Assembly: GCF_000499385.1 (NCBI RefSeq)
Contig: NW_013651981.1
Coordinates: 1 to 10,223, forward strand
DNA: 10,223 bases
From: Eimeria necatrix
Lineage: Eukaryota > Apicomplexa > Conoidasida > Eucoccidiorida > Eimeriidae
Direction: 5' to 3'
The notes below the pieces were generated by a model. The model saw only the letters and a list, made by a program, of their open reading frames with translations. It was not told where the DNA came from and made no database searches. How positions within the stretch are numbered: position 1 is the stretch's first letter; every line of letters starts with the position of its first letter. Below are positions 5,544-10,223 of this stretch, one piece after another. A program made the translations under genes and the position numbers.

Positions 5544-5600
5544 TTTTGCTTGGGCTGCTTGTCCTTGGGATGGGGCCGCGTGAGGCAGAGGGTTATGCAG
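5544..5600 (-). promoter_or_regulatory. Presumed LSM2 5' untranslated / upstream region
   Basis: This unique GC-rich stretch lies directly upstream of the proposed LSM2 ATG on the minus strand. A long CAG tract (minus-strand sense) follows from 5601 outward. No TATA box is visible; the transcription start cannot be placed. Confidence 0.3.
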
Positions 5601-5645
5601 AGCTGCTGCTGCTGTTGCTGCTGCTGCTGTTGCTGCTGCTGCTGT

Positions 5646-5677
<32 letters not shown>

Positions 5678-6016
5678 TTGTTGCAGAAGCTGCTGGTGCT
5701 GCTGCTCTTGCTGCAAGCCCCAATAGTGCTGCTGCACTGCTCCCCTTTGCGAACCCCACGGCTCTAGCTGCTGCTGCAGTTGCTGCTGCTGCTGCTGCTG
5801 CGGCTGCTGTTGCTGTTGCTGCTGCTGCTGCTGCTACTATGTATCTCGAGTCTCAGTAGTGCTGCCAGCAGCACTCAGTTCAGCAGCTGCCCCGATCTGC
5901 CCTGTCGAGAGCAGCAGCTGTGGCTGCTGCTGCTGCAGCTGTAGCTGCTGCTGTTGCTGCTGCTGTAGCTGCTGCTGTTGCTGCTGCTGCTGCTGCGGCT
6001 GTTGCAGCAGTGGGGG
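5596..6016. repeat. Large CTG block with TTG/CTA interruptions
   Basis: CTG-dominated tracts lie at 5601-5690, 5767-5836 and 5928-6010. In the first, TTG follows every fourth or fifth CTG in a regular pattern (a 15-base unit); in the last, a 24-base unit containing TTG and TAG occurs twice. Less repetitive patches separate them. A minus-strand frame without a start (6019 to 5837) reads Gln/Leu-rich and then LLLSTGQIGAAAELSAAGST; I note it but cannot support a gene. Confidence 0.85.
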
Positions 6017-6256
6017 GCCCTAGCCGCAGGAGGCAGCACGAGAAGTTTGCTGCTGCTGCTTGCAGCTAAAAATGAATAAAGAAGAATAAATTTGCAGCAG
6101 CAAATGGGTAGCTGTTGGAGCTGCTGCAGCTGAAACCTCCGCTGCTGCTGCTGACGGTTCTGCTGCTGCTGCTGCTGCTGCTGCAGGATAAGCCAGCGGT
6201 GCGTGCGTCACCCGTGTCTCTAAAAGGACCTCTGTTTTATGTGTACCGGCTGCAAC
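6017..6256. other. Mixed unique and CTG sequence
   Basis: Contains unique patches and CTG tracts at about 6117-6185. On the minus strand TTTATTCATTTTTAG (ending near 6067) resembles a splice acceptor, and the flanking frames are Ala- or Gln-rich, but no start, stop and exon set can be assembled. No RNA gene seen. Confidence 0.4.
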
Positions 6257-6285
6257 AAACCCTAAACCCTAAACCCTAAACCCTA
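6257..6285. repeat. Interstitial telomere-like repeat, CCCTAAA strand
   Basis: Four consecutive AAACCCT heptamers ending in CCCTAG, flanked by unique GC-rich sequence. Confidence 0.93.
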
Positions 6286-6385
6286 GATCTTCGGGGCTGG
6301 ACCGGCGCATGCAGCCGCAAAGGTGGCTGCGGGAGTGAAGCGGCTGCAGCAACAGTTTATTTCTTCAAATAAAGTCCAAATTTAT

Positions 6386-6446
6386 AAATTAAATTTATTT
6401 ATTTATTTATTTATTTATTTTATAAATAAATAAATAAATTTAATTT
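6386..6446. repeat. Perfect 25-base AT inverted repeat
   Basis: 6386-6410 is exactly complementary to 6422-6446, with an 11-base loop. The arms consist of AAATTAAATTT followed by (ATTT)n, so one (ATTT)n tract turns into (AAAT)n about its centre. It may extrude as a cruciform or fold as an RNA hairpin. Confidence 0.9.
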
Positions 6447-6574
6447 CAAATTTCTCTGCGGCGTCAGACGCTCAAGGCGCGCGTCGGTGGAAGCAGCAGC
6501 ATGCAGATCCGACGGCAACGAAGTTCATGAATTCGCAAATGGCAATTTTCCATCTTTTGAGAATAAAACGAAAA
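6447..6574. other. Unique patch with an open plus frame
   Basis: This non-repetitive patch between AT repeats contains a start-less plus-strand frame that reads ARRWKQQHADPTATKFMNSQ and continues to a stop in the following AATA repeat. It resembles ordinary protein but has no recognisable family or supported splice site. Confidence 0.15.
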
Positions 6575-6639
6575 CAAATAATAAATAAATAATAAATAAA
6601 TAATAAATAATAAATAAATAAATAATAAATAAATAAATA
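6575..6639. repeat. (AATAAATA)n microsatellite
   Basis: AAT and AAAT units alternate irregularly (ATAAATAAATAATAAAT). It separates two GC-richer patches. Confidence 0.93.
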
Positions 6640-6741
6640 ATGACTGAATTGAGAGGCAAACGGCGCAAACGCGGCGAAAAACCCGCAGAGAATGAGCAAT
6701 CCGGCTGCTGGCTTTCAGTTCAACTTCTTTGCAAACCCTAA
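6640..6741 (+). CDS. Possible 33-residue basic small ORF (weak)
   Basis: An ATG directly after the AATA repeat opens a 33-codon frame, MTELRGKRRKRGEKPAENEQ followed by SGCWLSVQLLCKP. Its TAA stop is supplied by the first CCCTAA of the adjoining telomere-like array. The KRRKRGEK cluster resembles a nuclear localisation signal, but basic clusters occur by chance. It may be a terminal exon, a short peptide or nothing. Confidence 0.12.
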   Translation: MTELRGKRRKRGEKPAENEQSGCWLSVQLLCKP

Positions 6742-6830
6742 ACCCTAATCGCTAAACCCTAATCGCTAAACCCTAATCGCTAAACCCTAATCGCTAAACC
6801 CTAAATTAAACCCTAATTTAAACCCTATGA
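6733..6830. repeat. Telomere-like array with 14-base variant units
   Basis: Two ordinary AAACCCT units are followed by four copies of a 14-base unit, AAACCCTAATCGCT. AAACCCTAAATT and AAACCCTAATTT variants come next. The variant unit has itself been amplified, which is unusual beside a plain heptamer array. Confidence 0.92.
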
Positions 6831-6891
6831 TTCCCGAAGCCTCAGGTTCTCATTAGACCCTTAAACTCGTATCTTGCCTCGTTTGTAATTG

Positions 6892-6968
6892 TCTAGGGTT
6901 TAGGTAGAGTTTAGTGCTTAGGGTTCAGGGTTTAGGGTTTAGGGTTTAGGGTTTAGGGTTTAGGGTTT
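6892..6968. repeat. Interstitial telomere-like repeat, TTTAGGG strand
   Basis: Degenerate units (GGGTTTAGGTAGAGTTTAGTGCTTA) lead into six clean TTTAGGG heptamers. The orientation is opposite to the array at 6733-6830, with about 60 bases of unique sequence between. Confidence 0.93.
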
Positions 6969-7060
6969 GAAGCCTCCAGCTCACGCTTACGGTTTAGCCT
7001 GCTGCTGCAGAAAGGCGGCTTCTTGCTGCTGAAAAGAAGACAAAAAGAATTTTAAAATTC

Positions 7061-7179
7061 TAAACCCTCAAAGAGAAGAAAAGAACTTTTGAAAGTTGTA
7101 AACCCTCAAAAAGAAAACAATTTTAAGAACTTCTAAACCCTCAAAAAGAGAAAAAGAATTTCTAAAGTTCTAAACCCTC
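7061..7179. repeat. TAAACCCTCAAA-headed tandem repeat, about 37 bases
   Basis: TAAACCCTC recurs at 7061, 7099, 7134 and 7171, spacing 38, 35 and 37 bases. Each is followed by a purine-rich AAAAGAGAAAAAGAA segment and a TTCTAAAGTTC-like end. A single telomere-type heptamer has been embedded in a longer unit. Confidence 0.85.
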
Positions 7180-7213
7180 GAGACAGCCGAATGCGGGGGA
7201 GGGTTTAGCAATT

Positions 7214-7231
7214 CAGGTGTACGTACACCTG
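7214..7231. repeat. 18-base perfect palindrome
   Basis: CAGGTGTACGTACACCTG is its own reverse complement. Its GTGTACGTACAC centre is the core of the minisatellite at 97-645, which lies 6.5 kb away, but here it is a single copy in unique flanks. Confidence 0.9.
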
Positions 7232-7280
7232 CCAACAACAGCGGCCCCCCCCCACGTGCTGCAGCCCTGGGCGCTTCTTC

Positions 7281-7334
<54 letters not shown>

Positions 7335-7352
7335 GAGTAGCAGCAACAGCAG
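7281..7352. repeat. CAG tract
   Basis: About 16 consecutive CAG triplets, then an interrupted part containing AACAGGAGTAGC. Minus-strand frames read poly-Leu or poly-Cys and are not credible. Confidence 0.93.
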
Positions 7353-7381
7353 CAGCTCCTGCGTAGGAACTCTAAGAGAAG

Positions 7382-7405
7382 CAGAGGGGCCCCCCGGGGG
7401 CCCCA
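7382..7405. repeat. Short GGGGCCCC block
   Basis: GAGGGGCCCCCCGGGGGCCCC is a small island of the same sequence type as the large GGGGCCCC arrays. Confidence 0.85.
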
Positions 7406-7417
7406 CACTTTACCTTA

Positions 7418-7445
7418 CTGGGGATCGAAAATAAAGCGATCCCAG
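7418..7445. other. Short hairpin-forming element
   Basis: CTGGGGATCG and CGATCCCAG pair over nine bases with one bulged G, around the loop AAAATAAAG. It could be an RNA hairpin; no known family is recognised. Confidence 0.3.
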
Positions 7446-7505
7446 GCCCCACAAAGAGCCCCACAAATGCCTTTTTGCTGCTCCAATCTCTTCCTAAAAC
7501 ACACC

Positions 7506-7876
7506 AGGGGGGCCCCCTGGGGCCCCCATTTAGGGGCACCTCAGGGGGGCCCCCGGGGGCCCCCAGCCCCGCACGGGCCTTGGGGGGCCCCCCAAGAGGT
7601 TCTTAGGGCACTGCGCAGCAGCAGAAATGCGGCAATAACTGTGGGGCCCCTGTGGGGCCCCACAGGCCCTCACCAGGGGCCCCTGTGGGGCCCCTGGGGG
7701 GCCCCTGGGGGCCCCCCTGTGGGGACCTCGTGGGGCCCCCGTGGGGCCCCTGTGGGGCCCCCGTAGGGCCCCCGTGGAGCCTCTGTGGGGCCCCTTTGGG
7801 GCCCCCGCGGGGCCCCCTTGGGGCCCCTCAAAGACCCATGAGGGGCCTTTGTGGGGCCCCTGTGGGGCCCCACAGT
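7506..7876. repeat. GGGGCCCC array (second, long)
   Basis: The unit is mostly GTGGGGCCCCTGTGGGGCCC, of 15-18 bases, with two less repetitive breaks near 7590-7635 and 7815-7845. Several frames on both strands are open and read as Gly-Pro-rich collagen-like peptides; this follows from composition and I do not call a gene. CCTAGGGGC-type ends and TTTCGTAGGGGCAC (7879-7899) lie just past it and partly echo 7600-7615. Confidence 0.92.
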
Positions 7877-7936
7877 TGCAGAGGAGGTTTCGTAGGGGCA
7901 CTGATATAGCCTTAGTGGCACCGCCTTAGCTTTAGC

Positions 7937-7972
7937 AAACCCTAAACCCTAAACCCTAAACCCTAAACCCTA
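7937..7972. repeat. Interstitial telomere-like repeat, CCCTAAA strand
   Basis: Five AAACCCT heptamers ending CCCTAGGGGC, flanked by a GGGGCCCC array and unique sequence. Confidence 0.94.
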
Positions 7973-8097
7973 GGGGCTACTTAAAAGCCCCACGAGATTA
8001 GCCCTCCTTTGCTGCTGCCTTTGAGTGCTGTTTTGCTTCTCGCTTTGCTTCTGCTGCAGCAGCTCCGCTGCAGATCTGCTGGCCAGACTGCCACGCT

Positions 8098-8234
8098 TGC
8101 ATGCAGCAATGCATGCATGCATGCATGCATGCAGCAATGCATGCATGCATGCAGCAATGCATGCACGCATGCATGCATGCAACAATGCATGCACTAATGC
8201 ATGCATTGATGCATGCACCCATGCATGCATGCAC
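8098..8234. repeat. (TGCA)n array with AGCA/AACA interruptions (first)
   Basis: The tetranucleotide TGCA is self-complementary and forms runs of ATGCATGC broken at intervals by GCAGCAATG, GCAACAATG or GCACTAATG. The frames on both strands read MHAC repeats, a reading-frame by-product. Strict purine-pyrimidine alternation makes the DNA prone to unusual structure. Confidence 0.95.
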
Positions 8235-8280
8235 GGACTCAACCCACTGCACTTTTCTACTCTAAAGCGCTCTCGAGAAG

Positions 8281-8465
8281 CAGCTAGCTGTAACTAGCTG
8301 CAGCTAGCTGCAGCTAGCTGTAGCTAGCTGTAGCTAGCTGTAGCTAGCTGGGCCTAGCTGTAGCTAGCTGGGCCTAGCTGTAGCTAGCTGCAGCTAGCTG
8401 GGGCTAGCTGTAGCTAGCTGGGGCTAGCTGTAGCTAGCTGCAGCTAGCCATTGGCTAGCTAGCGG
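8281..8465. repeat. AGCTAGCTG array with 10-base period
   Basis: About 17 units of TAGCTAGCTG in which the first base or dinucleotide varies (T, C, GGC, GGG). The period is ten bases and not the four expected of a plain CTAG repeat, and the GGCC/GGGC variants recur at two- to four-unit intervals, indicating higher-order duplication. Confidence 0.93.
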
Positions 8466-8553
8466 CGAGCTGGCTAGCCAGCGTCAAGCAGGCTTGTGGC
8501 TGTTTTAGTTTTGGGGCGCTGAGGCCCCTGGCGTTTCATTTAAAGCTTCAGTT

Positions 8554-8655
8554 GCATGCATGCATGCATGCATGCATGCATAAATGCATGCATGCATGCA
8601 TGCATAAATGCATGCATGCATGCATGCATGCAATTGTATGCATGCATGCATGCAA
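8554..8655. repeat. (TGCA)n array (second)
   Basis: Runs of four to six TGCA units separated by TAAATGCA twice, then by ATTGTATGCA. It is of the same type as the array at 8098-8234 but with different interruptions. Confidence 0.95.
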
Positions 8656-8692
8656 TTTTTATTTATTGACTCGCAGCTGACCCCCAGAGTTC

Positions 8693-8723
8693 AGGGTTTA
8701 GGGTTTAGGGTTTAGGGTTTGGG
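8693..8723. repeat. Interstitial telomere-like repeat, TTTAGGG strand
   Basis: Four AGGGTTT heptamers ending in GGGTTTGGGG. It is the second island with the TTTAGGG orientation in the window. Confidence 0.93.
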
Positions 8724-8797
8724 GCACCCTGAGAAGCCTGGTGGGGCTCACATTCAGCAGATTTGCCGGTCAGCGGCCCGTCCATGCTGCTTCTAAA

Positions 8798-8798
<1 letters not shown>

Positions 8799-8832
<34 letters not shown>

Positions 8833-8973
8833 GCAGCACCTGCTGCTGCTGCTGCTGCTACCTGCTGCTGAGGCGGGGCGCTGCAGCAGCAACGGGAACC
8901 CGCTTGTGCGGCTTGTACAAGAGGCGGCCGCGCGTCTAAAGCTGCAGCGTCTGCCACTGTTGTTGCTGCTGCC

Positions 8974-9019
<46 letters not shown>

Positions 9020-9060
9020 TTGCTGCTGCTGCTGCTGCTGCTGCTACGAACGCGCACCAA
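8799..9060. repeat. CAG to CTG tracts with a unique insert
   Basis: A CAG run (8799-8838) turns directly into a CTG run (8841-8877), forming an inverted repeat. A unique GC-rich segment (8878-8953) follows, then a long interrupted CTG tract (8954-9048). The unique segment is open in several frames, for example NGNPLVRLVQEAAARLKLQ on the plus strand, but no gene can be assembled. Confidence 0.85.
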
Positions 9061-9150
9061 ACGAAGGCGTCTCTATACCTGAGAGGAGAATTCGTTCGTC
9101 TCTTTGGTGGGCCTTTTGGCTCTTCGAGGAAGTGCGCCCGGGGGCGTTCT
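9061..9150 (+). other. Unique segment with an open plus frame
   Basis: A start-less plus frame runs from about 8872 through this patch to TAA at 9238. Here it reads TKASLYLRGEFVRLFGGPFG, then SSRKCARGRSK and a Gln run. It resembles protein but has no recognised family. Confidence 0.15.
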
Positions 9151-9151
9151 A

Positions 9152-9202
<51 letters not shown>

Positions 9203-9332
9203 TGCATCAAAAGCAGCAGCAGCAGCAGCAGTCACGCTAACGTGTTTAGTTGCTCAGTTGCACCGCAACTAGGACTTGAAAGAGCAGCCAGGAGCTGCAG
9301 CAGCAGAAGCAGCAGCAGCAGAAGATGCAACG

Positions 9333-9365
<33 letters not shown>

Positions 9366-9760
9366 ACTGCAGCAGCAGCAAAGCGCTCACCCCTTTTTCA
9401 GGCGGCTTCCGGTCCCTATGCCTCTGCTCACGATGGTGAGAAGATGCAGCATCGCTTTGCTGCTGCTGCTGCTGCTGCTGCTGCTTTTCTTTTGAAGCAG
9501 AACGCCGTCGAGAAGCAGCTGCAGCAGCAGCAAGCATCAACGTAAACAGCAGCAGCAGATGGAGCAGCAGCAGCAAGTGCGGCAGCAAGAGCAGATGCAG
9601 CAGCAAGTGCAACAGCAGTAGCAGATGCAGCAGGACATACAGCAGCAGCAGCACAGGGTATCGCAGCAGCACGAGGTGCAGCAGCAGCAGTGGATGCAGC
9701 AGCAGCAGCAGTGGGTGCAGCAGCAGCAGCAGTGGATGCAGCAGCAGCAGTTGGGTCTTC
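9151..9760. repeat. Long interrupted CAG region
   Basis: CAG tracts occupy 9151-9232, 9295-9380 and 9510-9750, with one short CTG run at 9457-9485. In 9547-9750 the triplets are interrupted by ATG, GTG, TGG, GAG and GGT in phase, so one frame reads Gln with scattered Met, Val and Trp. Unique patches at 9233-9294 and 9381-9456 contain no recognised gene. Confidence 0.85.
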
Positions 9761-9786
9761 TCGCAGTGCATGCCCACACTGCCTAG
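9622..9786 (+). CDS. Possible Gln-rich reading frame, no start (weak)
   Basis: From just after an in-frame TAG (9619-9621) the plus frame reads Gln-rich sequence with Met, Asp, His, Arg, Val and Trp, including a block QQQQQW with M or V, and ends LGLLAVHAHTA and TAG (9784-9786). The same frame continues upstream of the 9619 TAG to a TGA at 9493. It could be the last exon of a Gln-rich protein, a decayed gene or a non-coding CAG region; nothing identifies a family. Confidence 0.15.
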   Translation, partial: QMQQDIQQQQHRVSQQHEVQQQQWMQQQQQWVQQQQQWMQQQQLGLLAVHAHTA

Positions 9787-9788
9787 CT

Positions 9789-9887
9789 AAAACCCTAGAT
9801 TGCAAAACCTTAATTCCAAACCCTAATTGCTAAACCCTAGCAGCTTCCCTAAAACCCTAAACCCTAAACCCTAAACCCTAAACCCTA
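9789..9887. repeat. Telomere-like island with degenerate leading units
   Basis: Degenerate units (AAAACCCTAGATTGC, AAACCCTAATTGCT, AAACCCTAGCAGC) pass into five clean AAACCCT heptamers. The AATTGCT-type spacing resembles the AATCGCT variant units at 6740-6795. Confidence 0.93.
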
Positions 9888-9949
9888 GACCCACAAATGA
9901 GGCGTTCGCCGAAAGCTGTTTGCTGCGCGTCGCCGCGCCGAGTTCCTAG

Positions 9950-9966
9950 GTGGGGGAGCTCACCCT

Positions 9967-9997
<31 letters not shown>

Positions 9998-10138
9998 GTG
10001 CAGCAGCGGCAGCAGCAAGTAGCGCAAGCAGCAGCAGCACAGCAAAGATGCGACTGCAGCAGCAACATGAAGAGGTGTGAAAAGAGCAACACCACGAAAG
10101 AGACAGCAGCAGCTGCAGCAGCTGCAGCCGGCACTCAG

Positions 10139-10223
<85 letters not shown>
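9950..10223 (+). CDS. Possible partial Gln/Ala-rich reading frame running off the window (weak)
   Basis: After a TAG at 9947-9949 the plus frame stays open for 91 codons to the window end. It reads VGELTL, a Gln run, HVQQRQQQVAQAAAAQQ, then RCDCSSNMKRCEKSNTTKET and a long Ala run. The central 20 residues are not repeat-derived. No ATG precedes the Gln run and CCCTGCAG could be a splice acceptor, so it might be an internal exon. It could equally be chance openness of CAG DNA. Confidence 0.18.
10108..10223. repeat. CAG tract at window end
   Basis: CAG/GCTGCAG patches are followed by a pure run of about 27 CAG triplets from 10141 to the last base. The tract runs off the window, so its full length is unknown. 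Confidence 0.95.

Noticed and set aside
7467..7929. Gly/Pro-rich proteins in the second GGGGCCCC array
   Set aside because: Same reason: overlapping open frames on both strands follow from the repeat, not from selection for protein.
7970..8297. Met-His-Ala-Cys repeat proteins
   Set aside because: TGCATGCA gives MHAC in every frame and on both strands; it is a repeat by-product.
9436..9500. A 65-base intron with GTGAGA donor and TTTTCTTTTGAAGCAG acceptor
   Set aside because: The sites look good, but joining the flanks gives either an immediate stop in the Gln frame or an implausible Ser/Cys-rich continuation, so no gene model is supported.
1..10223. Transposons, retroelements or integrated viral sequence
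   Set aside because: I find no reverse transcriptase, transposase or integrase motif, no terminal repeats with target-site duplication, and no capsid-like protein.

Overview
The window looks like a repeat-rich segment of a coccidian apicomplexan nuclear genome, most probably Eimeria. Three things point there: dense CAG/CTG triplet tracts, many interstitial copies of the telomere-type heptamer AAACCCT/TTTAGGG, and a spliced eukaryotic gene with nuclear-type tRNA genes set among them. The genus call rests on these patterns; no species can be named from the sequence alone.

Four genes are well supported. A tRNA-Asp(GTC) at 695-766 (+) and a tRNA-Gln(TTG) at 981-1052 (+) lie about 215 bases apart. 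A second tRNA-Asp(GTC), identical over all 72 bases, lies on the minus strand at 4050-4121. The main protein gene is LSM2 on the minus strand, 5543 down to 4591. I reconstruct three exons: a one-codon ATG exon, a 165-base exon with the Sm1 motif and a 126-base exon with the Sm2 motif. They encode about 97 residues, against 95 in human LSM2. Both introns are largely CTG repeats on the sense strand. Unspliced, exons 2 and 3 appear as one 276-codon open frame full of Cys and Leu runs, so the gene is easily missed. Lsm2 is shared by the Lsm1-7 ring (mRNA decay) and the Lsm2-8 ring (U6 snRNA).

Layout: 1-96 CAG tract; 97-645 palindromic GTGTAC minisatellite; 695-1378 two tRNA genes among triplet tracts; 1379-2041 AT-rich with AGTACT and AAAT repeats; 2042-2240 GGGGCCCC array; 2420-3405 triplet tracts with two weak Gln/Ala-rich open frames; 3406-4049 AT-rich with GC-richer islands; 4050-4253 tRNA-Asp and a telomere-like island; 4346-4440 CAG/CTG inverted tract; 4591-5543 LSM2; 5596-6185 CTG block; 6257-7231 telomere-like and AT repeats; 7281-7876 CAG and GGGGCCCC arrays; 7937-8723 telomere-like, TGCA and AGCTAGCTG arrays; 8799-10223 CAG/CTG tracts with unresolved Gln/Ala/Ser-rich open frames and another telomere-like island.

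I see no transposase, reverse transcriptase, integrase, CRISPR array or prokaryotic system. The most notable features are a housekeeping gene whose introns are expanded triplet repeats ending directly in the splice acceptor, and the fact that most non-triplet repeat families here have self-complementary cores (GTAC, TGCA, CTAG/AGCT, GGCC, AGTACT).
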